This document shows, piece after piece, positions 12,901 to 27,900 of a stretch of DNA of 64,000 bases (the first letter of the stretch is position 1; every line of letters begins with the position of its first letter). The stretch is from NCBI GenBank assembly GCA_947359465.1, contig OX375878.1:84914377-84978376 (forward strand). The letters run 5' to 3'. The translations under genes and the position numbers were made by a program. The notes beneath the pieces are model-generated. The model saw only the letters and a list, made by a program, of their open reading frames with translations, did no database searches and was not told the DNA's origin. The DNA comes from Metellina segmentata (taxonomy: Eukaryota > Arthropoda > Arachnida > Araneae > Tetragnathidae).

Positions 12901-15900
12901 TCTAGGTGGTCATTAATGCATAAACATAATCTCTGGGCAGTGAGTGTAAATACTCATTCCAACAATGGCGACTCTGCTGGTTGGTTCTTATTCAACAGGC
13001 AGACCCGATCTTTGCGTGAGACTATTCAGTCTCACACAACGATTGGTTCAGACTATTCAGTCTTACGCAACGTCTCTGAACAACTAAACCGCTTCCAGTC
13101 AAAGAGCTCCAATGACAAAAGTGATTCAAAAAGGCAACTGGGGTCACCGCGAAGGATGACCCCAAACACGAGGTTGTAACTCTAAAAAAAACTGCAGCCG
13201 AATAGGAGGTGTTCGCTCTTCCCGCCTCTTATAGATGGGAAGAGCGAACACCTCCTATTTGGTTGCAGTTTTTTTAGTGTCTAAAAAAACAGACCTCGTG
13301 TCTGGGGTCATCCTTCAAGGTGATCCCAGTCGCCTTTTTGAATCATTCTTGTCGTTGGATATCTTTGACTGGAAGCCTTTCTTATAGACGTCAATTTCGG
13401 AAGTTGAGTAGTTATAGTTCTTCTCCCCTAACTTCGCTGAAAAACCAAACTGTCACTTCAATCGGCTCGAGAAATTAGAAGTACGCTACATCCTAACCTT
13501 TTCTAAAACGCCTTGTCATCTCGCTGGCGTTCTGTGATTGTTTGGGCATTCAAATTTCGAAATATATGGGGATAATGCACAAATTGATAGCAGAAAAGTG
13601 AGGGATTGTGTATACATTGAAAGAAAAAAAATGTAAGGTGGGATTTCCAGTGAAGCGTCCTGGGGCAAAAGCACACATGTTTAATTCTACTTGAAAATGA
13701 CTGGACAGATGGTTTTAAATATTTTGAACCAAACACACCAGACATTTCCTTTTTGTACCTCAATACTTTCTAAATTTTATGACATAATGGGCCGATTCAA
13801 ACATAACCCAACTTTTTTTGTACTAATGTAACTCAATCTGTTGCAATACATATTGTATATAGATCTGTTAAATTACATATTGTATTTCTGTTAATTAAAA
13901 ATAAATTAGAAAATTTACCTTTCCAATAATGTTTACCATACAATGTTCCACCTACTGCAGCAGCTGTATCGCCAATACCTACTGATATAACTCCACTAAG
14001 TAGACATACATGGTAACCTACATCCAAAAAAATATGTTGATTAAAGGAAATACAGAGTGATCATCTCATTGAAAAGTTTTACTTTAGAAAACAAATATAC
14101 AGAAAAGTTTAGACTTCTAAATTTACAAATTTTAAAATACTAAAATATTTTTCATGTCAGATTGCTTAACTACATATAGTGGGTTACAAAAGTATTCATT
14201 TACCTCTCATGAGGTTTTTTTTACTTGAATTTTAAAGGGTGGAATTATAATCAAAATTTAAAATTTTACTATAAAAGCTGTGTTTTTATATTAGCCTTCC
14301 ATCAAAATAATCAAATAACTAATTTTTAACACTAAACATTTTTTATATTCATCATTAAATTTTTCAAAAATATATATGTTGTATTTAAAGATATTTAAAC
14401 TTGAATAAAATCAGAGTGTATAAGACTTGGCATTTTGTTCTATACCTTAGATTGTTTGGTTGCATCAATATCATGGTTTGCACCAGGTGCTTGGCTACAC
14501 TGAAACCAATATCATTCTATTGTGCTTGAAGATAGATTTTCAAGGGTTCACTATTTTATCACAAAATGTGTGATTTCTTCACAAACGTAAGATACAAATC
14601 TTTGAAAATGAGGTCACACTACTTTTTGGATTATTTGGAGGACATGGTATGTCCAAAACTGTTCTTTAAATCAACTTTGACACCAAAGTATTTTCACATT
14701 TCTTTTTAAATGATCAATCCATGCATATTAAACCTTAGTACTAGAAATAAATTCAACTAAACTATCTATTCCCAAGAACATTACAGAATATGCTCTGTAT
14801 TTGACAGTGGCGTTCAAATAAAAAACTGATGTGTAATGATTTGTCGAAGAGTTGATAATCAGTTTTCAATGCTGAATTAATATTCTTGGAAATTTTGCAA
14901 ACAAGAAACTGAAGTGAAAGAAGCTCAAATTAGAGTTCAGTCAGTATATTTTCAATTGTCAAATGCAGAACATATTACGTAATTATCTAGGTGTATGTAT
15001 CTGCAGCAAGAGTAGATACACTTGAATTTATTGCAAGTACTAAGGTTTAATATGCATGTGGTGATCTTTTTTTAAATGAAAATTGAAAACTTTCTGTGGT
15101 AAATTTGAATTAAACAGTTTTGATCTATCATGTCAATAATCCAAATCTAATGATTTTATTAGAGAAGTCTAGTTGGTATATAAAACATCAAGCTACTTAA
15201 ATCCTGACCTCATTTTTGAAGATTTGTATCCTGTCATTATCTTTATGATGAAATCAGATATTTTTCACTTCATAAAATAGTGAAATCCATTGAAAATCTG
15301 TATGTAAACAGAATAGAATGAAATTTGTTACAGTTTGATCAAATACCTTATGCAAATTATATTTAGACCAAAAACAATCAAAGGTATAAGACAAAATTTA
15401 TATCTATTAAGGACATTGATTTTCATATTTCTGTTTAACATTTTTACTTTTTAAGGTAGATAGCTGAATACATTTGGGTCGAATTTCGGTTTTTAAATCA
15501 TAATTTAACAACTTTATACAATTTATGAAAATGGTAAAAAAAACGTGAGTTGGACAAATATTTTTGTGATCCACTGCATTATCTATAATTTTACGTTAAT
15601 AAATTTTTGATTTTATAAAACTAATAATTGAGATAAAGTGAAGGTATATGTATCTCTGACTCAGAATTTAAAAAGTAGGCCACTTTAAATAATCTGAAGT
15701 TTGTTCCAGTGTCTAATAGAATATCTAAAATCAGCACAGAATACATTTTGGTATCATACTGGAGCTAATTACTATGTTCTATAGATAGCTAAATAATTCA
15801 AGAGTATTTTAATGTGAATTTATAAATACTCCTATTTAGATGATCTTTCAAAAACTAACGTTTTTAAAGGATACTGATTTTTCTGTATTTTTTGCTACAT

Positions 15901-18900
15901 TTCTATGTTTCCTTTTCCTTCAAGAGTTTTCAGCATTTAAAAATTATGCACACATATATGATAGTTTGGAGCTTTTAATATTGTGTAGTAAGCAATATAA
16001 CTTCAGTTACTGTACATATTAATTTCATGCACTAGTAGAGTTTCAATATGTCCCTAAACAATATCCAGCAGATATATGAAATTGGCCAAAGTCGTAGAAC
16101 AGTGGGAAAGTATAAATTTAATTTTAATACATCACAAAATGCATAAACCTCTAAATTCTTTCCAAACAACATATTGTGATATGTTATAGCCACATTTTCA
16201 GATATTATTAAATTTTAGAATAAAATTAATTCAAATGGTGCAAGAATAAATTATAGAAAAACAATTCTATAATTCATAGAAATGTATTCTATTTTTCTAT
16301 AATCTTCCTTTTCCTTTTAATTGTTTAAATGCTATATACATGAAAATAGAATAAAATAAACCTTTTTTGTCAACTATATCACCAGACAGCCAAATGGAAC
16401 TTGAGCAACCAATCAATAAATATATATGGGTCAAAATCAATACACCTGAATCCTTTTCATCTAGGAACAATTGAAATGCATCCTCGATAACAGGTCCAAT
16501 TATCGGTAAATTTAGAACTCTAAACATCTTAAAATAAAAAGAAATATTTCATATAAATTAATACATAAATGCTTCTAAAATTATGATACATAGTAATGTA
16601 TGACTAATGTTATATATCATTAAATTGACTAATGTGCTATTTACTAGTAAAAGTTATTACTAACATTTTAACCATTGGACAAAATGGGATGATTTTTCAA
16701 AAAGGGTAGCACATAATTTTAAAAAAGTGGCATATGATTGGAACTTTTCTTTAAGAGAGACATCGTTTGCAATTAGAAAAAGTATAGACCAAAGTTAAGA
16801 ATTTTTTAAAAACTTGCATTACATAGATCTTATTTGATACTGCACCAATAATTTTTCATGAAAAAAAACCCCAGCAAACAAAGGCTCATGTTATTCTTAA
16901 GATTATGTTTTATGCAAGAAAAGGTACTTTTATCAAAAATATAAAATCAAAAAACATTTTGACTTTTACCTTAAGTTGTACAGGATTTAAAAGTATAAAT
17001 GTATGTTGTTTGTTTATTATCAAATGCTGTAACCGATGTGTTAGAAATAATCTAATAATTTTTATTAAAATATCTAAATACTTTAAATTGTGATGTATAG
17101 TGCAGCCAGGATTTCATTTTGGGAAGTGCCCAAAGTTAAAAATGTAAATTTTTATGGCAAATAAAGATCTGGACCTAATTGGATAAAAAAAAAAATTTGT
17201 AAAATGTCTACAACTTGTATTTGGTCATCAGGCTAAATTGTAAAGTAAAATGAATTACTGTAATCATAAAAAGAGATGCTCTTAGTTATCAAAGTACAGG
17301 AAACATTCTACAGTGGTTGTTACATCGCCAAATATTTAGAGTAAATATATGACATGAATACTACATTCAAATCTTGAGTCTCAAAATAAATTATTATTAT
17401 TCTATCTGTTTGAATTGTTGATATGATATATAAGTATGAAAAACATGATAAGGTTATGTCAGAGGAAAAAAAACATTCATAATTATTAATTAATTTAATA
17501 ACTTACTTCATATAAAGCCTATCACAAAAGTATTCTATGCATTTGTAATACTTAATTTGGAAGAGAAAAATAAGTAGTCAATACTTGAGTTAGTAGAAGT
17601 CTTTTACCTCAACCCTTTCTATCTAACTGCAAACAATTCTTAAAAATGTACAGTTAATAATAAATTCAAACTTTATATAAGTTTGTTTTAATCATTCAGA
17701 ATTATTATTCACTTAACTTGCTATCATTAATATAATTATCAAAATGGTAAATATTTTAAGTAGAAAAATAAATTTTAAAATATCTATTTATCTAAAATGT
17801 TATTACTATAATTTCTATTAAGTACCATGATAATAGTGCTTTAAAAATAATTTTGGATAACATTCCATTACCTCCAAACCAATGAAAATTGTAAAAACAA
17901 TAGCTGATGCCAATCGTAACAGGTCAATGTCATAAATAATGCCTGGTATATACACTGCATTTATGATTAAATGGAAATATTTTCTTGTCATTGTTGAAAC
18001 TTCATTATCTGCTTTCTTGTTCACAACTATTACAAACATAATAGAAGCACAAGTAGAAACTAACCAGAATAACATGAGAGAAATCTGAAAATAATACAAA
18101 GTTAGAAAGGGCATCCTTTGAGTGCATAAAAATAAAATTTGAAAATATGTTTAATAAATTGAAATTTTCAACCAAATTTAAGCCCTTCTCAACTATGTAA
18201 GTTCAATGGGTCACCAAAGCATTTGAACCTCTCACATATTGGTTACTATTAGCATATATTTTATACGAATGAAGTTATGATTTAAATTTAACCACATAAA
18301 AACCCAGTCTATCTATTCTACAGAAATATAGTTTGAAAACTAAAAATATTCCAAAGATTTTAACTTTAATTTCTCTCCTGCTGATGCACTTAATGTAATC
18401 CTACGAATTCCTCCACACCATGTGAGCCTTTCTAACCAGTACAAAAAGTTCCAATGTTGGAAAAAGTATGCCTTTGTCTTCCCTAGATGTCTCCCTTGAT
18501 GTCCCCACCTCTAAACACATTATGTTGCTTGAAAATGAACTCCCTAACATTGACCATGATATTTACAGTCGTATCTGGGACTGATGCACTCAAAATTCAT
18601 ATGCATAATCACTAACATTGTAACATTGCGAGATGTAAAAAATATTAAACATTTATTCTCATGTCTCTGTTCAAACTTTGTACTTTTTACAGTTGGTGGT
18701 CAAACACTTTTTTTGTGTCCAATCTCATAAGTTATATTTTTAACAAAACATTTCATAACTATTTATTTATTTTGATGAGAAACTAAAATAGAAAAATTGA
18801 GGCTTTATATGTGGTTCATTTTTAACTAACCTTATAAAATACATGAAAATATTTACAAAAGTGAGGCAGCTAAATGCTTTTGTGACTCACTTCATGCTGT

Positions 18901-21900
18901 AGATTTAAACTCTGAGAATGCTAGTCAATCCAATTAAGTAATGTTATTCTCAAATTAATAGGGATTGAGGTACTTTTCGGTTAACAGGGCACCAGTCATA
19001 ATTGTGCGACAAATGTTGGCACGAAATTCATCTAGAGATAAGAATGATAGGTATAGCAACCCTAACCATACATACAACTTCATGAAAAAAATGACTATTT
19101 TATTGAAATCAAAACAAATACAAAATGAACTAACACATTATAAGATTACACGGGAAGAATCTCGTTGATGATATCCTTTGACAAAGACCAAAATAAATGC
19201 GTCCCTTATCTTGTAATTGACACTACATGAATTCAATTAAGTAAAAATTTAGGTAGTGGTGGGCAATGCAGATGTTTATTACGCACATGGTTCCCATACC
19301 CTTATTAAAAAAAAATTCAAGGACTTTTCAAAACCAAAAATATATTTTTCAAGGACCTAAAATTTTTTATAACGACCTAAAACAAGGCATATGCAAAAGT
19401 TGTCAATTAAAAAGAAAATGTGAAATATATATAAGACAATTTTTTACTTGATTTTTTAAACTACTGATAGTCAAAAAAGAAAGATTATAATCAATTTTGG
19501 TTTTCTTTGGATTTTTTTCTTATAGAACCTGTGATTTTCTTTTGTTGCAAAGTGGGCTTCTTGTCTCAATACTAACTACCAGGCTACTTGCACACCTATC
19601 GATTTTGGTCGTGCGATAAAATATGGTACGATAAATTCCTTTGGTGGCACGAAGAATAGTATGGGAGCTTGCTGTGTCCTTGCACAATCTCAATTTTGCT
19701 GACATCCACTGCCACTACAACAGACGGCTTTCGTGGTTTATTTTGTTTGAGAAACAAAAACAAATAAAATGTTTTGACTGGTGATAGAAACACACTAGAG
19801 AATAAAAAAGCCCTATCTTTGCAATCATTAAAGATAGATTGAAAATTTCAACGGATTTGAAATATGCAGAAAATTTTGCACCTAAAAACTATCTCAAATG
19901 TGATTTTCTTGAATTTTTTTTAAATTGTAACTTTTATATTTTTGCAATAAGAATTTGGGTTTATTTCTTTGGATGCATGCCAGGTTTCCAATGACGTACT
20001 GACTGCTAAAGCTACGGTTTCCTAAGAAAGCGGTGCTGTTATCTAGCAACCGTGATACGTCATAATGCAGAGGGCATAACAAGGCGGCCGTCTTGATGGA
20101 GAACAGAGGTGTCAAGTTAGATGGACAAAATACGGTGGAGAATGGACAATCTAGAAGTAGCATTATTAGTATATCACGTGGTGTCAAAGCGCAAAACACC
20201 GGTTTCATTCAGTATGACACTCAAATGGCGCACCTAGTACTAGTCTGAACAAAGGAGGAAACTAGCCTGAACAAGTTCCAACGCAAGACGAATTACGAAA
20301 TTGTGTACTAGTTAAAAAAAATCAAGTACTTTCAAGAACTTTTCACCAAGTTCCGTAATTTTCAAGGGCCCCTAGTTAGGAAAAAAAATTTCAAGGACCG
20401 TGGGAACCTTGACGCAGAATTACGATTGGTGCCCTGTTAATTAATTAATGTATGTCACAATTGCTTATGAAACCACTTTGTTTCTGCATCTATTACAATT
20501 TTAAGTACTGCCAATTTATGTTATTGTTAATCAATAGCATAAAATAATAATAAAGATTTTTAAATTTTGGCTTAAAAGATAAATCTGTTGTTGTTGTTTC
20601 TTATGCCTACACTGGCAGACCAAACAAGTGCCAGGCACGTCGAAGACGGCAAGAGGCGAGGGGGGTGCGGCTTCCATGCAAATGAGCCCCATTGGGAGGA
20701 AGTCCGACTTAGCTCGAATTTTTAGCCAACAGATGGCAGCACATCGACACGTCTCGTTTTTACAGAGAGGTCACATTTTCACAACATTCAATCATATTCA
20801 GGCACACGGTTGTAATTTTTTATCCAAACCAGAGACCAACTAATCCCTGGTTCGGCACCCCCAGAGGTATTGATTTATTATGGGAACTTGGAGGACTTTA
20901 TGACCACGGCAGATTTTTCGTGCACCAGTCACCTTTAGCGTACACAGGAGTTTTCGTTCAGCTGGGCTCGAACTCATAATCAGTCAGTCGAGAGCTCGAT
21001 GCCCTACCGACTAGACCACCCGGCCCTAAGATAAATTTAAACTCATTAAATGGACAAACATACCCTTTTTGTATCCTGCATGCAATATGACAGCAACCAC
21101 GAAAAAATATTTTTCTTCAGCATCGTATTCCAAGTAAACATCATGACAAATGAAAGAATAATAGCATTGACAAAGAAATGTACTCCTTGTCTCAAAGTTG
21201 GAAACATATGTAGTAAATGAATTAATGAAAGACTTCCTAAAACTAGCACCTGAAAAATATACTTGGAATCAATTTTAGAAAAAAATTGTATTAGAATAAA
21301 TCACCATTAAAATATTAACCTTAATAAAAAAAACTTTGATTACTTTATAACTATTACCTGTAGGCAAATTACAGATTCGGGTAAAGTTTTAATAACAGGA
21401 ACATTGTAAGATAGAGTAGACTGTAATATAAAAATAATTCATATATAGTTAGTCTAAATAACAATACATATTTCCTTATATTTAAGAACATAAATAGCAT
21501 TTTGGAAATACAAAATATATAACTGAGAAATATTATTCAAAAGGGAAATATAATGAATCAATGCTTTTAATGTAGTAAAAATACAAAATGAACTGAGCAA
21601 ATATTTAAAAATAGATACAACAGAAGAATTTGATCATTGTATATTTAATGTAACTTTCTTCTACTTCTATTAAAAAGGTGATAAAAACATAAAGTAACTA
21701 TACTCACATACCTTTGTGATAAAAGAAGAAATGCAGAAAATTAGAAAAAGAACAATGGATTGAGCTATGATTTGGACTTCTCCAAGAGTAAAACTTCCAG
21801 GACAATTCATTAACAAATGTCTTGCTATGTGAGAATAATAACATATGGCAAGGAAACATAACACGAACGAAATGATGATACCTGCAAGTGAGAAAAAGAA

Positions 21901-24900
21901 TTGAGTATTTAAAATTAATGATGGTTTAGCATACCACTATACATGTATTCAAATTTAGTTTTTTTCATAAAATATTCTCTTTACAGATAGGACTATTTTA
22001 ATTTATAATTACATATTCTATTTAAAGCTGATGAAATATTGATTTCAAATTGTTAATACAATATAAGAATAAAGTACTTACTGTATGAAAGATACAACCA
22101 CATAAAGAGTGAAAACAGTATGGAAAGTATTGTGTCAAAAATGTAAGTCTTTCCATTAAAAGGACCAAAATTGATATTATATTCTTTTAGAAGGTAAGAG
22201 AAGGTTGAACATATGCATATGGTCAGTAAGAAAAGGTGGATACCTATAAGAGAATAAATATTCAGAACATATAAAGAATAAGAAATATAAACAGTGAAAT
22301 TTTGATTAACAATCAGTTTCTGTAAACCATCAGTGCATTATTAAAAGTTAATTAATTAAATATTAAAAGTTATTAGTACATACTGTACTCTATATACGAT
22401 CAGAGGCGAGAGATGTGGCCACATCAGGCAGCAAGATGGAGGGCACCGTATGAAGGGTTTGGCCTCAGCCAAGGGTGCTCGTAAAAAAAGGGTCGCCGGT
22501 TGGTGCAGTAAAACCTCATTAAAATGTCCACACAGAGGTGGCAGAATATTGCTGCTTTTTATTCCAACAAAGATATAATAATAACAATGACAAAAATATT
22601 AAATACTCTAGTCGGTGTGGGATTTTGGGCTTCAGTAGTTGAAGGATATTAATATTGAAGACTTAGTTAATGAAACTGAATGTTTAAAAACTCAAGTTGT
22701 GGAACTCATTCAGGATATAGTCAGCTACCCAACTTGACTTGTTAAAGTGTACATGCCAATATTCTCTTAAAGATCCATACCCAAATATAGAAATTGCCCT
22801 CAGGTTTTTTTTTACCTAACCGGTTAGAGTGGCATCTTCGAGCGCAGTTTCAGTAAGCTGAAACATATTCCCTATTCTAGAGGAAAAACTCGCAGCATGG
22901 ATTGAAGATTCACGGATGAATGGTTTGATTATAACCCGTACAGCCATCCGAATCAGGGCGCTAAACTTGATGAAGCAACCCGAATTTGCTTAAAGCAAAC
23001 CACTGGATTTCGTTGCCTCCATTGGATGGTGCAACCGGTTTATGAATAGGCACAATTTATGTGTACAAGTTTGCACTAAGCTTACGCAAAAACTTCCTTC
23101 AGAGTTAGATTGTAAAGTTGAAGCCTTTAAACGACACATTATCAAACTATGGAAAGAATATGGTTTTGAATTGAGTCAAATCGGTAATATGGACGAAACT
23201 CCTGTGTCATTTGATTTGCCTTCAAATTACGCAGTTGACATCAAAGGTTCTAAGACCATTTTTATAAAAACAATGGGGCATGAAAAATGCCGTTTTACAG
23301 TAGTTTGTGGAAGCCGATTGTAGCTGATGGAAGCCGATTACCTCCACATATTATTTTCAAGAGAAAGATCCTGCCTAAGGATGCAAAGTTCCCATGTAGA
23401 GTTTCAGTGAGTGCCCATGAAAAAGGATGGATGGATGAGCTTGGCACCTTGGACTGGGTAGAAAAAATATGGAACCGAAGAAAAGGCACCGTATTCAACA
23501 AACCATTTATGCTGGTTTGGGACTCATTCAGGGCCCATCTCACAGATAAAGTGAAGGAGAAGTGCCATGAAGTCAAAACAAAAATGGCCATAATACCGGG
23601 AGGACTTAAATCTGTCCTCCAGCCACCGGATATTTGCTTAAACACGCCATTTAAGGATAGCCTAAAATCTGAGTGGATGGTGACCAAAGACAAAGCCATA
23701 ACAAAAAGGGAAATTTTTAAAAAGTAGATTTAGTGACAGTTGCACAGTGGGTGAAAGATGCACGGATGGAAATTTCTTTTGAAATTATAGTTCGATCTTT
23801 CAAAAAGTGCTGCATTAGTAACAGTATGGATGGCAGCGAGGACTATTTTGTGTATGAAGAACATATAAATTCTAGTACGGAAAGCATTGGAACTGATGAT
23901 GATATGCATCCGGACATCTCAATGAGTGAAGCCAAATTTTACAAACTATTCGGAAACTCGGATTCAGGCACAGAATTTGTATGACTTATTTTCCTCTTTT
24001 TGCTTGAAGGCTGCATTCAAAATGTAAGTTAAAAGATTTTAAAAATTGGAACAGCTGTTGAATTCGGATGGCACGAAGTAAAAAAGTAGGGTAGCTTTCC
24101 CAACACCTGTTGGAGTTGCTGTAAAAATTGTTAATCGCTCGTAAAGAATTCGAAAATTTCATCAAGTTGCTGCCACCAGACGGAGATCCGAATCCAACAG
24201 CTATATCAAAAAATGTTCCCTTTTCAACTGTTATTTTTATGTGCTAATTATTTAGGGTATTCAATTATTATTTTATGTGCTATATTTGGCCAGATTTAGC
24301 GATTTATCGCTTGCACCCGGCTAATGGAAAAGTACCTTCGTTTTTTGCGAAATTAGCAGATCTGTATATTAGCTGAGCCCCCCACACACTTTAGCTTTAG
24401 AAAAAGTTCCAAAAACTCTCAGCTTATACACAGAAATATATGGTAGTTTTCATTTGGTTGAATTTAGGTTCTTGAGTGTAATAATGAAAAGGTTGAAAAC
24501 CACTGAACTAAGAACTCAATTTAATGGTAAAATTACAAGTCTCTTTAAATACAAGGAATAGGAGCAATACAAAATATATTTCACATTACTCTGAATACTT
24601 GGGAAGCATTGTTTATTTTATGACTGTTGCCTATTGAGATTAGATTCTTATAAGAACACAATAAAGTAAAAATAAGGAAAATTTTGGTTAAAAAAATTTA
24701 TATGCATATTAATAGTCAGTACCTGCTATATGGTCACCCTCTTATATGATCGATTTTCTAAATTTCCGTCTAACTTAAGAGCGAACATGTGTTAAAGTGC
24801 ACCACTTATATAGTCATTTTATTTTCCTGGTTATCAGTTATATGGTCGGGTTTCTTTTATCTTTTCAATGATGTAATCTTTTTTTTTTTTTGTAAAATAG

Positions 24901-27900
24901 TAATTATTGTAACCTTGGGAAGCAACACAGGGAATGACCAGAAGAAAAAAGTCTGTGTGACCCCAAAGATAACCTGAATTCATTCCTTTTTTCCCTCCCC
25001 TTCCTCACATTTCTCTCTTACGTTGAATCATCTTCGGCATTACCCACCTACCTCAATTCTCTTCCTCCCCAAAATCTGCTTTCGCCAAAGCAAATTCAAT
25101 ACCCCGGATGACATTAAACAACATTGTAGTAGCCAAACTTTGCTCCTCAATTGTTCAGATCTGTGATCAAGAAAGAAAACGTCAGAGCTTGTCACCTTAT
25201 GAGAATGTGAATAAGGCTCTTCTGTCATGGATTAAATATGCACGATCTCAAAATGTTCTTATATCCTGGAATGTTTTGAAAGAAATGTCCTTGGAATATG
25301 CTAACGAACTTGACGAGTCAAGTTTCGTTGTTAGCAATGGCAGGGTACAGCGATTTAATTCAAGGCACAACCTATCCTTTAAAAAATTGTGTAGAGAAGC
25401 TGCTGTTTGACAGTAGTTCCTTAAAATAACAGAAAGATGTAGTGTTGCGGGACATTCTCGAAAGAATTGGTATATGGTGTCACAGAAAACTATTGCAAAT
25501 TGCTACCGACATGCTGGATTTCACAGTTCTCCAGAGTCTGAAGATTTTGTTATTAGATTATGTATCGGAATTTTTATCTTGAGTTTGGCATATGTCCCAA
25601 GAGAACTCAATGCCACAAATCCATATCTAATCCAATCCAGAGTCTGAAGAATTATCTGAAGACACCGATGAAGATCTCCCCTTAACTGATCTAGCAGAAA
25701 ACCTGTGGAATCACAGTTATGCAATTCCAGACCAAAATCTGTATGCAAAGATTGATTAGGATCTCGCTACTAACAGTGAAGCTTCAATACAAGATTTTGT
25801 TTCTAATGTGTTAAATTTGAATGCAGAATGAAGCGATGAGGAGGTTGACAGTAAATGTGAAAAGAAATCAGTATCAACATCAGATGCGCTTAAAGCCATC
25901 AATAGCCCTTTGGGTGTTTTTTTACTATTCCGAAACAGCAGATGAATATTTAAAGCTATTAGGGACTTAGAAAAAGTTGTGTTATTAACTAGGGAGGCAA
26001 TCTTGTATACCTGACTACTTTAAATAAGTGCATTGAATATGGATGCACGTATGTATGCGCGCTGTACTTAGATTGGTAAGGTAAGCTAATAAATTTCACT
26101 AAAAAAATATTGCATATTTCTTACTGTAATTTTTACTTCTCGAAAAATGTTCTTAAAAGTTAATTATTTGTTTATGAGCACTATATTCTGATGTGTTTGA
26201 ATATAATCTTGCCATAATTAAATATTGTAGTATTGTTCCGCATGTGTATGGTCTGTTTTTTCTGGATGGCCGAGCTGACAATATAACCGATACTGACTGT
26301 ACCAATAAAAGTACTGGGAATATTCTTGATTTTTGTCCACAAAATGCATTTGAAACTATTTTAAAAGGTATTACACAAATAACATGTAACACTAATGGAA
26401 AATCAATACAATAATTTCACAAAATGTATCTTATAAAAATTCAGAAAAAACTTATTCAAATACTTTCATCAGAAAATTTTCTAAACAACTTAAAATATTT
26501 CAACCTAACTTTTGCAGTACAGATCAAAACAGCAATGAGTCATGTCCAGTTGTACTTTTAAAAAGTAGGTACCTACTTAGTAGAATTACATAATTTATTC
26601 AGTGTAATTTCAATTACACTTGATTTAATAGGGACTTTAAGATGTAAGATCAACACCTCATGAATTAAGGTTAGTTACAAGCTTTGCTAGCAAGCATTTC
26701 CCAGATATGACACCTAAGCCTTGTCTTCATTACTGAGGTTTATAATGGAAAATTGTTGTAATTAAATGTTTTACACATCATACTTACCAGGATCACATTT
26801 TGTAATATAATAAAGGAGGCAACATGGCAACAAAAAAGAGCACCATAAGCCACTATTGGCACCTTTTCTGAAAGAAAATATCAAAAATTGATGAAAAAAA
26901 ACCCTCAACAAATGAAAAACTTTTTTAATTCCAAAAATACATATCACGAATTTTGAAATATTTGGGTCAATAATTTTACACTACAGCATTTTCTTTTTAA
27001 AAACTTGTAAGCAAAAATTTTCATTTTGAAATAAAAACTTTTAGAAAATAAAAAAATATGTTGATACAATTTGAAACTTTATGAATATTTTTAGATTGAA
27101 ATGTTTTGTAAAATTAGTACATTGTATTTATGTAGTATGAAAACATGCAATTGCATCCTGAATTCCACTGTTCAAAAGCCCTTTCATTGCATTATGGTAC
27201 ATTTTTTGTTATTCAATGGAAATATAATTTTTATTATTTACAAATAAACTAGACTGATTTGATTAAAATTCTTCCACTTGTAAAATCTGTAAATTTTGAA
27301 ATGCTATTCTCACTTAAATAATTCAGTTTAAAGTTATGTATTTTTCTAACTAAATTTTCTAATTCTATTTTTAGGAATAAATTGATATTTTTCGTGTATA
27401 CATTGACAATGGATACACGGAAATTATTTACATGTTTGAGTTCAATTAAAATGCTATCACAATTGAGGAGCCTGAATACCAGTTTTTATAAACTATTTAA
27501 AGAATCATTTAATACATGAATATGACCTAAATTATCCGTGTTTTTACAGTCATATGTGACTTTGTAAACTTGGATTACAAGTGAAGGAAGAAAAGATACT
27601 CAATTACAAATATAATAAGTTAAGATTATAACATAATACTCAAAACAAAAAAATGGTAATAAAAAAAGAGAACCTAAATGTGCGTTCCATTAAGAGGAGA
27701 TATAAACTTCATAAATTAATCAATAGATACCGGTTTCTAAATTTCTACGCTTCTAGCAGACGGTATAAAAAGTAAATAGTAAACAGAAATAATAACAAAA
27801 GGGAACTGTTGCCATTAGTTTTCTACCTTATATATTGAATTCTAATAAGTACTTGCTAACCATCAATTATAATTGTAAATAAGCTATTTTGTGTTTTCTG

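Noticed and set aside
12495..13179. Open frames of 61-134 codons in the tandem array
   Set aside because: They follow the repeat periodicity and run into the hairpin arm; the codon content reflects repeat sequence, not a known fold.
17818..17871. Extension of DOLK exon 7 to the end of its open frame
   Set aside because: Using the donor GAG|GTAATG at 17871 keeps phase and restores the family alignment (FIGLE joined to MFRVLNLP); the extra residues have no counterpart.
23295..23699. 134-codon minus-strand frame
   Set aside because: It is the antisense shadow of the pogo transposase, whose sense frame has the catalytic motifs.
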